Assembly (NCBI GenBank): GCA_963815505.1
Contig: CAWFGU010000024.1
Span: forward strand, 1-64,000
Length of the DNA stretch: 64,000 nt
Source: CAXBBB01 sp963815505
Lineage (GTDB): Bacteria > Bacteroidota > Rhodothermia > Rhodothermales > BA12
Direction: 5' to 3'
This document shows positions 28,262-39,280 of this stretch, piece by piece. The position numbers were made by a program, and so were the translations under genes. Position 1 is the stretch's first letter. Every line of letters begins with the position of its first letter. The notes under the pieces are model-generated. The model worked only from the letters and a program-made list of their open reading frames with translations, searched no databases and had not been told where the DNA came from.

Positions 28262-28834
28262 TTAGCGCAGCGGTGCTGAGCGCTTCACGGCGTCGGGAAG
28301 CGAGCGCTCGATGCGATCGCACAGGGCGACGCGGATCAGCTCTTCGAACGGCGGACGCAGCCTGCGCGGGACGAGCAGGTTGAGGCGGCGGCGCTGGCCG
28401 CGCGCGTCGTAGTAAAAGAAGCCATAGTGCCACGGCGTCGGGCTGCCCTCGAAGTAGTCCTCGACGGCCGACCAGCGCAGCAACTCGCGCGGGCGATTAA
28501 TGTCGGCCAGGATGCCGTCGGGCGTGACGATGACGAGCGACGACAGCCGCACAGCCGCTATCCAGACCAACCCGGTCAGCGCAAATGCTGACGCGAAGAA
28601 GATCCATTGGACGCCCCACCCGCTGACCAGGGCAGCAGACAACACGAGCACGGAGGCGAACGTGAGCAGACCGGGCACGATCAGCCTGCGCCACGCGCTC
28701 GGGCGGTTCCACACCAACAGCGCACGCCGGGTGCGCCGCACGTTCCCCAGTGTCCGTCCCAGCAGACGCGCCGCATAGGCTGCGGCTCCGGCGAGCAGCA
28801 GGCTGAGGGCGAGTGGGAGGAGCAGGGACGACAT
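28262..28834 (-). CDS. Membrane protein with PH-like cytosolic domain
   Basis: 190 aa from the ATG at 28834 (28846 possible). One N-terminal hydrophobic segment, then two more around residues 58-100, followed by a soluble part (SLVIVTPDGILADINRPRELLRWSAVEDYFEG...RRRLNLLVPRRL) with the strand pattern of bacterial PH-like domains. It follows the BatA-like gene on the same strand with a 63-bp gap, so it may be in the same operon. I do not recognise a named family. Confidence 0.7.
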   Translation of the reverse strand: MSSLLLPLALSLLLAGAAAYAARLLGRTLGNVRRTRRALLVWNRPSAWRRLIVPGLLTFASVLVLSAALVSGWGVQWIFFASAFALTGLVWIAAVRLSSLVIVTPDGILADINRPRELLRWSAVEDYFEGSPTPWHYGFFYYDARGQRRRLNLLVPRRLRPPFEELIRVALCDRIERSLPDAVKRSAPLR

Positions 28835-28897
28835 AGCGACTAACACGGAAAAGAGCGCGGCGGCGAGCCGCAGTCGTGTAGAGCTGGCGGAGGGCGA

Positions 28898-30992
28898 TCA
28901 GGTAGACGCTCCTTCTGGGCGCCAGCGGCGGGCGACGACGGTTTCGGCGAGTAGGAAAAGCAACGAGAGCCACAGCAGCACGTTCCAGATTTCGCGCCCG
29001 CCCGACCCCAGCCCCAGCGCGGCCTGGGCCGCCTCCGCACCGCCCACTGCCCGCGATTCGGTCTCGACGGCCAGCCCGGTAACGGCTGTAACATTGGCGG
29101 AAGCCTCCGACGCGCGACGCCGACTCGAGCAGGCTTTCGCGCGCGTCCAGCCCGACGCCGAAGCGCAGCACGTCGGCTCCGTCGGCTCGGACGGTGTACA
29201 CGCCGGGTCGGTCGGTCAGGCCACCGGTTTCGAGCCTCGGTCCTGCCGCGCCGACGCGCACATCGGCGGCCCGTTCGTCGCCCTGGGGACCGATGACGGC
29301 ATAGCGGTCCGCACTCGGGACAGCGAGCGACGCGCTCTGTCCGGGTCGCAACTGAGCGCCTTGGGCGGCGTCGCCCGACGCGAGGTAGAGCAGACTGCGG
29401 TAGACGAGCGGGAGCCACAAGCCGCGCGTCGGAAGGTCGGTCCACGTGGGATCGGGCGAGGCGGTGACGAGCAGCAGGATTCCCTCGCCCGATGGAATCT
29501 CTTGGACGAGTGGGTCGCCCGAGGCCAGCCGGATCAGCGTGCGCTCGCCTGAGCGGCCCGCCGAGTAGGGCGCGTAGCGCTGGACCGCGATCGCCTCGGC
29601 CTGCCGGTCGTCGCGCCCGAAGACGCGATCGAAGACGGGATGCTCGCGCTCGACACGGTCACTCATCGTCAGCGGGTCGCCCGGCGTGCCTCGCGCGGGG
29701 GACACGCTTCCTCCACCGACGGCTTGGACGAGCGCTGCGGTTCCGCCCGGCTGCGCGTCGGCGAACGCAAGGATGCCTCCGCCCGATTGCACGTAGCGCG
29801 CCAGTCGGCCGACGACGCCGTCCGCCGACGATTGGGCGCCCAGAAGGATCAGCGCGTCGAAGTCGTCGAGCGGCTCGGTAACGAGCGCGTCGGAACCGGC
29901 ATAGGTCACGTCGAAGAGCGACCCGTCTGCTCCTCGGGCGGCATCCAAAGCGGTGCGGACGTAACGTGCGTCGGCTCCGGTGCCCTGGGCGACGAGCACG
30001 CGTGTCCGCTGCGGTACGTTGAGGGCGAACGCGCGCGCGTCGTCGGCCTCGAATCCATCGGCCTCGACAGCAACCTGCCCGCCGAGCCAGCCCGTCCGGC
30101 GAGGCGTGAGCGTCATCAGCACGTCAACCGTCTCGCCCTGCGGCACATCGATTGTCTGCTGCGCGACTTGCACGCCCTCGAGATCGACACGGACGCCATA
30201 GTCGGTCAAATCGCGCGCGCCCGTGTTGGTGATCGTCGCTCGGAGTTGAACGGGCTGCCCGGACTGAACGATGCGGCTCTCGACGCGCACATCGGTCACG
30301 GCGGCGCCTACGTCCGGCAGGTCGGTATCGCCGACGCCCAGCAGCACGACGCGTCCGTCGAAGCCGATCGCCGAGCGAGCGCTGTCAGCAAGGGTACTGC
30401 GCTGCAAATCGGAGACGACGTAGATCTCGCGTAGCGGGTGAGCGGCCGATTCGAGCAGTCCGGCGGCGCGCGCGATGGCTTGGGTCAACGGCTGCCCGGC
30501 GTACGACACGTTCAGCTCCCGGAGCGCGTCCAGAGCAGCACCGGGCGTGCGCAGCGCCAGCGACGGATCGCCGGGCGACGTGGTCAAGACGAAAAACTCA
30601 TCGCCCGCATCCAACTCGCCGACGAGCGACGCGCCCAATGCCTTGGCTTGATCCAGCAACTCGCCCCCAGCATCGCGCCGCAGCATCGACGGCGACGTGT
30701 CGACGACGATCGCTACGCTCGACGCCGGTCGGCCCAGCGCATTGCCGGCCCAACCCTCGACGATCGGCCGCGCAAACGCCAGTCCCAGGCACGCCAGCGC
30801 CAGAATTCGGAGCGCGAGCAGCAGCCACTGCTTGACCTTGACGCGCTGCATCGTGCTCGCCTGCTGCTCACGTAAAAACGCCAGCGACGAGAACGCGACG
30901 CGCTTCGGCCTGCGGAAGTTGAACAGGTGGACGGCGATCGGGATGGCAGCGGCGGCCAGTCCGAGCAGCAGGAGCGGGTTGAGGAACGTCAC
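28898..30992 (-). CDS. BatA/von Willebrand A membrane protein, one frameshift
   Basis: About 697 aa, start GTG at 30992 (VTFLNPLLLLGLAAAAIPIAVHLFNFRRPK), the classic BatA-type N-terminal membrane segment (PF07584). A second helix precedes the vWA-like domain with VVDTSPSM at the metal-site position. A CARDB-like beta domain (LRATITNTGARDLTDYGVRV) and a GATase-like domain follow. The frame breaks near 29107, where one extra G is present. Repaired, it ends in a final membrane helix (NVLLWLSLLFLLAETVVARRW) and the stop at 28898. Such proteins occur in aerotolerance/MoxR systems, but no MoxR gene is adjacent. Confidence 0.85.
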
Positions 30993-31353
30993 GCGGCGGG
31001 CGAAAAGCAGAGACACGCGCAGAACGCGCCGGTGTGCCCCGTCCGTGCGATCCGATCGCCGAGTCAACGCTCCAGCCCGCGTTCTTTCGGTGCGAGGAAG
31101 AGTACGATGCCCCGGCAGTCGAATCGGCGATGGACGATAGGTAGGGCATGCCGCAGAGGGCTGTTTTGCACAGGCGGCGAAGGGGCTGGTTCGCACGAGA
31201 CGACGTGGGCGTAGCACGACACCGCGTCGCAGAGCCGTCTCGATGAAGCGCGACCGTTGGTCCATCGCCGAGCTTGTGGGCTAAAAGGGAGCCCCACGAT
31301 TGGTAGCCGGGTCGTGACGAATTCGCCGACGTTCAAACGGCTATGTTTGCCGG
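30993..31353. other. Divergent intergenic region
   Basis: 361 bp between the BatA-like gene (minus) and the phosphodiesterase gene (plus). I see no gene with normal codon use, only the TAnnTTTG element at its right end. Confidence 0.55.
31342..31349 (+). promoter_or_regulatory. TAnnTTTG promoter element, leaderless position
   Basis: TATGTTTG matches the Bacteroidota -7 element and ends only 4 bases before the ATG of the phosphodiesterase gene. Transcription would start at or next to the start codon. Confidence 0.5.
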
Positions 31354-33016
31354 ATGCGCCACCTGACAGACCGCCTCTTCCTTCTCCTTCTCTTGCTGTT
31401 CGCCACCGGGTGCGGCAGCTTGGGGCAAACTCTCGACGAGTTCGCCGAACTGGTCGTCAGCGGCGGAGAGCAGCGGCTGAACAATCCGATGCGTCCGATT
31501 CGCGGACAAGCGCGCGTGCTGATACTCGCGCTCGACGGCGTCAGCGAAGATCAACTGCGCGGCGCGCTGGCCGAAGGCGACCTGCCCAGCCTGGCCGGTT
31601 TGGTCGGAGAGGAGCGCGGCGAGGGCGTCTACGAACGCGGCTATTTCGCTCCGGGCGTCGTGTCCGCTTTCCCGGCCGAAACGTCTGTAGGATGGGCAAC
31701 CGTCTTTACGGGCGCGTCGCCTGCCGTAACGGGCGTGACGGGCAACGAGTGGTTCGACCGGCACGAGCGCGTCGTCTATGCGCCCGTGCCGCTGTCGGTG
31801 GGGACGGTCGAGCAGACGCTCTCGATCTGGTCCGACGGGTTGTTTGGTGAGCGGATTCAGGCGCCCACGCTGTTCGAGCAGGCGGGCGTCCGTTCGCACG
31901 TGTCGATGGGCTTCGTCTATCGCGGCGCGGACCTGCTCACGCCGCCCGATCTCAACGACTTTGGCGACCTGATCGACGCAGCGTTCGACGTGCTCTTTGG
32001 GGGCATCGACGAGCTGTACGAGGAACTGGACCAGGATACGTGGGAGGGGTTCGAGACGGGGTGCCGATCGCTACGGTATCCCCGACATCCAGGTCGCCTA
32101 CTTCCCCGGCGTCGACTTGGTGGCGCACGAGTCCGGACGCGAAGAGCAGCGGCGATACATGCGCAAGGAGATCGACCCGCACATCGACCGCATCCTGGCG
32201 CGCTACCGCCGCGACGATCTGCTGCGCGACACGTATGTATTCGTCGTCTCGGATCACGGGCACGTCGAGACGCAGCCTGAAGATCGCAACAGCTTGGGTG
32301 GCGATGGGATAGACGAGCCGCGCGCTTTGCTCGACTCGCTGGGCTACCGCGTCCGCACGCCTTCGGTAGCCGAGGTGGACGAGGACTACGACCTGGTGAT
32401 GGTCTACAACGAGGCCGCCGCCTCGCTCTACCTCGCCGACCGCTCGACGTGCCGGGAGCCGGGCGACGAGTGCGACTGGCGCAAGCCGCCGCGTATGGAA
32501 GAAGACGTGCTACCGCTGGTGCGTCAGCTTCACCATGCGTCCTTCGATTCGACTGCGCTGGGCGGTCTGGCCGGGGCGCTGGACCTGGTCCTGGTGCGCG
32601 CATCCGATCCGAGCGGTCAGACGAGTCCCCCGTTTCGCGTCTTCACGCCCGACAGCCTGTTTGCCGTCGCCGACTACTTGGCGGCGCATCCGCGTCCTGA
32701 TCTCTCCCGCTTTGCCGAGCGCCTCGACTGGCTGACAGACGGGCCGCTGGGCCACCACGCAGGAGACGTGATCCTGCTGGCCCGCTCGGGAGAGGATGTG
32801 CCCCTGGCCGATCGCTACTACTTCGGCTCGCCGCGTGTGTCGGGCCATGGCGGCGCATCGGCGGGCGAGAGCCACATCTCCTTCCTGCTCGCCCACCTCA
32901 ATGCGACGGGCGACGAAATGCGCGACCTGATGCACGCCGAAGTCGGCCCGACACCCACTCAGCGCGATGCTACACCGCTCGTGCTCGGGCTGCTCAAGCA
33001 ACCGCCGCGCCGCTAA
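31354..33016 (+). CDS. Type I phosphodiesterase/nucleotide pyrophosphatase lipoprotein, one frameshift
   Basis: About 553 aa when repaired. A signal with lipobox (FATGC) precedes an alkaline-phosphatase-superfamily domain. It shows LILALDGVSEDQL (metal Asp), AETSVGWATVFTGASPAVTGVTGNEWFD (nucleophile Thr region), IPDIQVAYFPGVDLVAHESG and VVSDHGHV (metal Asp/His). The C-terminus has SGHGGASAGESH. The frame is lost at the G run 32058-32061; one G too many explains it. The substrate is probably a phosphodiester or sulfated compound in the periplasm. Convergent with the T9SS cargo gene over a perfect hairpin. Confidence 0.88.
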
Positions 33017-33028
33017 GACGGGAAACGC

Positions 33029-33065
33029 GCAGCGCCGCGCCCGGACAGTCCGAGCGCGGCGCTGC
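33029..33065. terminator. Bidirectional terminator hairpin
   Basis: A perfect 12-bp stem (GCAGCGCCGCGC at 33029-33040 with 33054-33065) with a 13-nt loop, exactly between two convergent genes. No T tract. Confidence 0.6.
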
Positions 33066-33091
33066 TGCCGAGGTAGAGTCGAGCGACCGGA

Positions 33092-35090
33092 TCAGCGTGC
33101 GACGACGAGCGTGCGCGTCTGCGTCACCGTCTCACCCGCAAGCCGCACCACGTACAGCCCCGCCGGAAGCGTCGAGGCATCGAGCGAAAGCGTTCGCGCC
33201 TCGTTCGCTCCAAGTGCGCCGTCGAACAAGACCGCGACCTCGCGTCCGATCGCGTCGAACACCGACACGCGCGCCTGCTGCGCCCGCTCGAGCTGCACGC
33301 TCACGCGCGCCGTCGTGTACGCCGGGCTGGGCGAGACGCCGAGCAGCGCCGCCGCGTTCATGCCCACCGAAAGCTCGACGACGGGCGAGAGGCTGGTCGC
33401 GCCGTCCAGGTCGGTCTGGCGCAGGCGAAAGCGGTGCGTGCCGGGTGCCAGGTCTGCGACGGCGAAGCGATAGCTGTGCGTCTCGAGCGACGTGCCGTTG
33501 CCGTCGACCCATCCGGCGTCACCGAACGAGGAGCCGGGCGCGGCGTGTTCGATGGCGAAGCCAGCGTTGTTGGTTTCGGACACCGTCGTCCAGTCCAGGC
33601 GAGCGTTAGCACCGTCGAGTGTGGCGGTGAAAGCCGTCAGTTCGACGGGCAGCAGGTCTGCCATCGGCGTTGAGGCCGACGATGAACGCGTCGAACGATC
33701 CGTTGGACGAGCGCAGTTCCTGGCCAGCCGATTGGTCGAAGTCGGCGATTTCGAGGAAGCCACCGGCCGAGTAGATCGCGCCGCTGGGCGCACTGGCTAC
33801 GGCAAAACCGAAGCTGCTGGTGAAGACCGTGACGAAGCGGTACGCACCGTTGGCGTCGTAGCTGGCCACGAACGTAGACCCGCTGAGGGTCCGGAACCAT
33901 CGCGCGACTGCACGCCCGCGTCGGGGATAAGTCGAGCGTGCGGTTGAAGTTACCCGTGATCGTCGTGTTCCGTCAGCCCGCATCGAGGTTTGGAGAGATG
34001 CTGTTGCCGTTGCCCGCGATCAGCGAGGCGTAGCGCAACGCGCCGCCCGGAGTGTAGCTGGCCAGAAACGGGTTGCCGACCGCGTTGGTGTTGTCCACGA
34101 TGGTCTCTCCGGCACCGGGTCGAAGTCGACCGATCTGGTAAGCAGTCCTGTGGCGTACAAGTTGCCCAGAGCGTCAGTCGCGAGGTCTTGAGGATTGAGT
34201 ACACCGTCAGACGTGGGGCTTCCCACGATGAACACATTCTGGTACGCGAGCGCCGACGTGTAGGTGGCGAAGAAGGCCGACTGCCCCCCGATCGCCGTCT
34301 GTCCTGCAATCCCGGTGCCGGGATCGAAGTCGACCGTGCTAGTGAATATGCCCGTGATGTGGACGTTGCCCGTCAGGTCGACGGCAATCGCATTGGCTTG
34401 CGCGTCGAGCCGGAAGGCCGAGCGGTAGCCGCCGTTGGCATCGTAGCTGGCCACGTAGAGGTCCCGTCCCGACGAAGTCAGTTCGGCCGTGCCAGCGCCG
34501 GGGTCGAAGTCGGCGGTGCCTGCGAAGAAACCCGTCACGTAAAATCCGTTCGATGGCGTCACGGCAATCGACAACGCCTCGTCGAAGTCTGCCGTACCGA
34601 TTCCAAATCCGAAGCGGAACACGCCCGCCGAGGTGTAGCTCGCTACGAACCCGTCACGCACCAGAACGGCCTGCAACTGCTGACTGGGGTCGGCGGGGTT
34701 GAGTGCGATGTTGGCGTTGAACGAGCCGACGATGTAGACGTTACCCGCCGCATCGACATCGATGTCGTTGATGAACTCGTCGTTGAAGCCGGGGAGCGCG
34801 TTGACGAAGCGTACCGCGCCGTTGGCGTCGTAGCTGGCCAGGAACGAGTCGCCGTTTTGGGATGTCGAGGTGCGGCTCACCTCGCCGGGGCCGGAATCGA
34901 AGTCAACGGTACCCTCGAAAGCACCTCCGACGAAGATATTCCCCGCCGCATCGACGGCGATTTCACGGGCGGTGTCCACACCGGATGCTCCAAATGCGGT
35001 GACCGGATTGGCCGCCGACTGAGCGCGGACTGAGAGCGGGAGCAGGAGGAGCCGCTGCGAGGGCGCGCGGCGAGAGTAGGCGAGGTGCAT
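33092..35090 (-). CDS. FDPG/SBBP-repeat secreted protein with T9SS sorting domain, several frameshifts
   Basis: About 666 aa when repaired, start ATG at 35090 with a signal ending VRAQS. The body is a series of SBBP-like units with DFDPGAGT-type signatures (VDFDSGPG, ADFDPGAG, VDFDPGTG) alternating with FLASYDANG / YVASYDANGGYRSAF strands, typical of a beta-propeller. Near the C-terminus is LPVELTAFTATLDGANARLDW, a fibronectin-like domain, then the type A sorting domain (SPAYTTARVSVQLE...LPAGLYVVRLAG). It is therefore a type IX secretion cargo. Frame breaks occur near 34115 (one G missing), at several points in 33880-33990, and at 33663 (one A extra). Confidence 0.85.
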
Positions 35091-35435
35091 GGTGGTGCGG
35101 TGGATGGTCCGCCATAGGAAGCGGAGGTGGTGGAAAGCCATCCCGAATCATGCTCTACCTAGTCAAACACTACCATCGGGACAGCACAGGTAGGATAGGT
35201 ATTTACTACTTTCGGAAATGGTGACGCTGTAGTTCCGCCGCGCAGCTGTGCCTCGTGTCACCGGATTTTCCAACGACCGAAGCGGGGTGGCGGACGCTCG
35301 CAGGCCATGGGTGAGGGGCGACCTTGATCGTGTCGCAGACGATGGCCACGTCTCGGGAAAGCGGGCCGACATCCGCTGCGCGTAACCCAACCGTCGCGCC
35401 TCCGTAGTTTGCACGCACCTCACCCCTACGACTCT
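35091..35435. other. Divergent intergenic region before the ABC exporter
   Basis: 345 bp without a supportable gene. Close to the right end is TAGTTTG (35405-35411), one base short of the TAnnTTTG element, 24 bp before the ATG of the ABC gene; it may be the promoter. Nothing else recognised. Confidence 0.4.
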
Positions 35436-36380
35436 ATGCGCACCCTCCACGTCGACAACGTTGTCAAGCGGTACGGCGACTTCACGGCCGTCGACCACGT
35501 CAGCTTCACCGCCGAGCCGGGGCGCATCCTGGGCGTGCTCGGCCCCAACGGCGCGGGCAAGTCGTCGACGATTCGGATGGTGACACACATCACGATGCCC
35601 GACGAAGGCCGGATCACGTTCGGCGCCAAAGAAGTCGGGCCGTGGTCGCAGGAGGTGATGGGCTACCTACCCGAAGAGCGCGGGTTGTACAAAAAGCTCA
35701 AAGTCGGCGAGCAGATCGTGTACTTCGCCATGCTCAGAGGGCTCGACAAGCCGACGGCGATCAAGCGGATGCACGCATGGCTCAAACGCCTGGGCGCGAG
35801 CGACTGGGCCGGGAAGAAGGTCGAGGAGTTGAGCAAGGGGATGCAGCAGAAGGTGCAGTTCATCGCCACGCTCGTTCACGAACCCGAACTCGTCATCCTT
35901 GACGAGCCGTTCAGCGGCCTCGACCCGATCAATGCCGATCTGCTCAAAGACGTGGTCTACGAACTGCGCGAAGAAGGCCGAACCGTCCTGTTCGCGTCGC
36001 ACCGGATGGAACAGGTCGAAGAGTTGTGCGACGACATCTGCCTGATCAACAAGGGCAAGGTCGTGCTCTCGGGCGGCGTGCGCGAGGTCAAGCGCTCATT
36101 CGGACGCGGGACCGTCCTGCTCGAATACGACGGATCGGCCGCTTTTCTCGACGAACTCGTCGCCCAACGCGCCGTCAGCATCAGCGATCGGACCGAGCAC
36201 CGCGCGACCGTCCAGCTGCTCGACGGGACGCCCGGCCGCCACGTCCTCGACGCCGCGATGGCGTCGGTCGACACGCTCTACCGCTTCCATATGGCCGAGC
36301 CGTCGATGCGCGAGATCTTCGTCCGCACCGTAGGCGAAGCCGATCTGGCCCCCGCTGCCCTCTCCACCGCTTCCGCCTGA
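35436..36380 (+). CDS. ABC transporter ATP-binding protein (NatA-like)
   Basis: 314 aa. Walker A GPNGAGKSS, signature LSKGMQQKVQFIATL, Walker B VILDEPFSGLDP, H-loop FASHRMEQ. The C-terminal 80 residues are the DUF4162-type extension typical of NatA-like exporters. The following gene, 4 bp downstream, encodes the matching permease. The unit probably exports Na+ or a lipid/peptide; the substrate is not evident. The ATG at 35436 is chosen because the upstream codons lack homology. Confidence 0.93.
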   Translation: MRTLHVDNVVKRYGDFTAVDHVSFTAEPGRILGVLGPNGAGKSSTIRMVTHITMPDEGRITFGAKEVGPWSQEVMGYLPEERGLYKKLKVGEQIVYFAMLRGLDKPTAIKRMHAWLKRLGASDWAGKKVEELSKGMQQKVQFIATLVHEPELVILDEPFSGLDPINADLLKDVVYELREEGRTVLFASHRMEQVEELCDDICLINKGKVVLSGGVREVKRSFGRGTVLLEYDGSAAFLDELVAQRAVSISDRTEHRATVQLLDGTPGRHVLDAAMASVDTLYRFHMAEPSMREIFVRTVGEADLAPAALSTASA

Positions 36381-36384
36381 CCCG

Positions 36385-37716
36385 ATGCGCAACGTAGTTA
36401 CCGTCCTCAAAAGCGAGTTTTGGCGGCGTGCCCGCTCCAAAGGCTTCATCCTCGCCACCCTGCTGACGCCGTTCGGCTTCCTCGCCCTAATTGTCGTCGG
36501 CGGACTCTTCGGCTACCTGATGGCCAAGACCGACAATCAGACCGTCGCCGTGGCGGATCAGACGGGGCTTTTGTACGAGCGGTTGGTCGACGAAGCCGGT
36601 AGCGGTGTGCTCCTCGAACGCGTCGACCTGCCCGATGATAGCCTGTCCGCCGCCGTGTTGGACGAGCGCTACGACATGGCCGTCGTTCTGCCCGCGAGCC
36701 TGGTCGACGGCGTGGGCGAGATCACGTTCTACAGTTCGTCGGGCGGCGGCAACCTTACGCGCGAGCGCATGACGAGCGACATCCGAAGCGCCATCGAAGA
36801 CGTGCGCCTGGACCGCGTCGGCGCGCCGGACGAGGTGCGCGAGATTGTCAGCGCGCGCCCCGAGAGCCGAACGGTCCGTGTGGCCGAAGACGGCTCCGAA
36901 GAAGAGGAAAGCGCGTTCGGTGGGGCAGCGCTGGGCGGGATCATGGGCTTTCTGATCTACCTGTCGGTCTTCATCTACGGCTCGATGGTGATGCAGAGCG
37001 TAATCGAAGAGAAAACGAGTAGGGTCGTCGAGGTCATGGTGTCGGCCGTCAAGCCGTTCGACTTGCTACTGGGCAAGGTGCTCGGCGTCGGACTGCTCGG
37101 CGTCGTCCAGCAGGTGACGTGGCTGGCGATCATCTTGGGCGGTGCGGCGGCGCTTGGGCCGATCATTGGCATGTTCGCCGAAACGTCCAACGTCGACGCG
37201 ATCGCGGCTCAGGGTGAGGCCATGGCGCAGAACGCCGGGGTCCCCGCCGACGCCGTCACGGCTCCGGCTGCCGTGCCCGACTTGATGCCCGACATCGGAC
37301 TGGGCATCGTCGTCGCGTTCGTGCTGTTCTTCATCGGCGGCTACCTGATCTACTCCAGCCTGTTCGCCGCCGCCGGATCGGCCGTCGAAGAGGTCCAGGA
37401 CGCCCAGTCGTTTACGGTCCCGATCATGATCCCCGTCATCTTAGGCTTCGTCTCGATGACGCCGATCCTCGAGTCGCCCGACTCTACGTTCGCCGTCGTG
37501 ATGTCGCTCATCCCGTTCTTCTCGCCGATGCTCATGCTGGCTAGGATGGCGATTACTGACGTGCCGATGTGGCAAGTGCTAGCCTCGCTGATCCTGCTCT
37601 TCGGTGGCTTCTTCGCGACGATGTGGCTGAGTGCACGCATCTACCGCGTCGGCATCCTGTCGTACGGCAAGAAGCCCAGCTACGGCGATCTGATCAAGTG
37701 GATCAGAGCGAGTTGA
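36385..37716 (+). CDS. ABC-2 type permease (NatB-like)
   Basis: 443 aa with one N-terminal helix, a large periplasmic loop (about residues 50-170) and five or six C-terminal helices. The segment QSVIEEKTSRVVEVMVSAVKPFDLLLGKVLGVGLLG is the hallmark of NatB-type permeases. It starts 4 bp after its ATPase gene and is clearly its partner. Intact. Confidence 0.93.
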   Translation: MRNVVTVLKSEFWRRARSKGFILATLLTPFGFLALIVVGGLFGYLMAKTDNQTVAVADQTGLLYERLVDEAGSGVLLERVDLPDDSLSAAVLDERYDMAVVLPASLVDGVGEITFYSSSGGGNLTRERMTSDIRSAIEDVRLDRVGAPDEVREIVSARPESRTVRVAEDGSEEEESAFGGAALGGIMGFLIYLSVFIYGSMVMQSVIEEKTSRVVEVMVSAVKPFDLLLGKVLGVGLLGVVQQVTWLAIILGGAAALGPIIGMFAETSNVDAIAAQGEAMAQNAGVPADAVTAPAAVPDLMPDIGLGIVVAFVLFFIGGYLIYSSLFAAAGSAVEEVQDAQSFTVPIMIPVILGFVSMTPILESPDSTFAVVMSLIPFFSPMLMLARMAITDVPMWQVLASLILLFGGFFATMWLSARIYRVGILSYGKKPSYGDLIKWIRAS

Positions 37717-37781
37717 TTGCATCGGGCCTTCCGGCTCATACGGCAGGTCTTCCAGGCCTGTCAGGTCTTTCCCTTGTGCCG

Positions 37782-39068
37782 ATGCACGTCCTGATCCTCA
37801 CCATCGGCTCGCGCGGAGACGTGCAACCCTTCGTCGCGCTTGGTGCCGGGCTGATCGCGAGGGGGCACCGGGTCACGCTCGCCACGAGTCCGCGCTTTCG
37901 ATCGGTCGTGGAGGATGCCGGGCTGACGTTCGCGCCGGTGAGCGACGAGATGGTGGCGCTGGCCGACTCGCCGACGGGGCGGGCGATGTTCGAGTCGATG
38001 GGCAGCAGCTACGTCAGGACACTGGCGAATCTGGTGCGCATCGTGCGCCGGTTGGGACCGATGCAGCGCGATCTGCTGAACGACGGATGGGCGGCAGCCG
38101 ACGCAGCTCGGCCCGACCTCGTCGTCTACCATCCCAAGATGTTCGGCGCTCCGCACTACGCCGAAAAGCTGGGCATCCCGGCCGTCTTAGGCCTGCTGTT
38201 TCCCCAGCTCGTCCCGACTGACGCGTTTCCCGCCGTCGGCTTCCCCGAGCGCAACTGGGGCGCATGGTACAACCGGCTAACGTACCGCATCGTGCTCGGC
38301 ATCTCGGGCCGACTAGCTCGCTACTTAGGCCAACCGTGGCGAGCCGATCATGGATTACCGCTGATTCCGCGCGAGGTCGATTTTCTCCACAACGCAGATG
38401 GGGCGCCCATCCCAGTCCTCCACGGATTCAGCCCGTCCGTCGTCCGGCCACCGTCTGACTGGCCCGATGCGACGACGACGACCGGCTTCTGGTTCGTCGA
38501 CCGATTCGATGCTTGGACGCCTCCTGGCGACCTACGCGCCTTCCTCGATGCGGGCGATCCGCCCGTCTACGTTGGCTTCGGAAGCATGGCCGCACGCGAT
38601 CCCGAGCGGACGACACGCATCGTCCTCGAAGCTGTCAGTCGAGCAGGCGTCCGCGCGATACTGGCGACAGGGTGGGGCGGACTGACCGTATCGGACCTGC
38701 CCGACTCGGTCCACCTGCTCGACGCCGCGCCGCACGACTGGCTGTTTCCGCGCGTCTCGGCCGTCGTTCACCACGGCGGAGCCGGAACGACAGCCGCCGG
38801 ACTGCGCGCCGGGCGACCCACGATCGTCTGCCCATTCTTCGGCGACCAACCGTTCTGGGGACGCCGCGTCCACGAACTCGGCGCCGGACCAAGAGCGATT
38901 CCGCAAAAGGAACTGACGCCCGAGAAGCTGGCCGACGCGCTCGTCCAGGCGACGACAGATGCTGAGATGCGTCGCCGGGCCGAGGTGCTGGGCGTCGCGA
39001 TCCGGAGTGAGCACGGAGTAGATCGTGCTGTTGCGGTACTCGAACGCGTTGCGCGCGGCAGGGTGTGA
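37782..39068 (+). CDS. GT1-family glycosyltransferase (sterol glucosyltransferase/MGT-like)
   Basis: 428 aa from the ATG at 37782; the upstream part of the longer frame overlaps the permease gene. The start MHVLILTIGSRGDVQPFVALG and the donor-binding C-terminal block (HDWLFPRVSAVVHHGGAGTTAAGLRAGRPTIVCPFFGDQPFWG) are diagnostic of UDP-sugar GT1 enzymes acting on lipids or macrolides. Sits in a run with the ABC exporter, so it might glycosylate an exported lipid, which is inference. Intact. Confidence 0.93.
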   Translation: MHVLILTIGSRGDVQPFVALGAGLIARGHRVTLATSPRFRSVVEDAGLTFAPVSDEMVALADSPTGRAMFESMGSSYVRTLANLVRIVRRLGPMQRDLLNDGWAAADAARPDLVVYHPKMFGAPHYAEKLGIPAVLGLLFPQLVPTDAFPAVGFPERNWGAWYNRLTYRIVLGISGRLARYLGQPWRADHGLPLIPREVDFLHNADGAPIPVLHGFSPSVVRPPSDWPDATTTTGFWFVDRFDAWTPPGDLRAFLDAGDPPVYVGFGSMAARDPERTTRIVLEAVSRAGVRAILATGWGGLTVSDLPDSVHLLDAAPHDWLFPRVSAVVHHGGAGTTAAGLRAGRPTIVCPFFGDQPFWGRRVHELGAGPRAIPQKELTPEKLADALVQATTDAEMRRRAEVLGVAIRSEHGVDRAVAVLERVARGRV

Positions 39069-39280
39069 GAAATGGAGGCATCCTGCGCAGGGTTGTACTA
39101 ACCTACGCGGGACACTCAGCAAGCCCTGCCCTTCGGAACGTCGGTTTGGCTCACGAAGCAGCAGGGGCCACAGCGAAAGAGGGGCAGAGAGGGGCAGCCG
39201 ATTCGGCCGGAATGCACCCGCTTTGCAAAACGGACCACGCTCCATCCGCAAACCGGGCGCGGCGGCGTTATTCTGCGACG

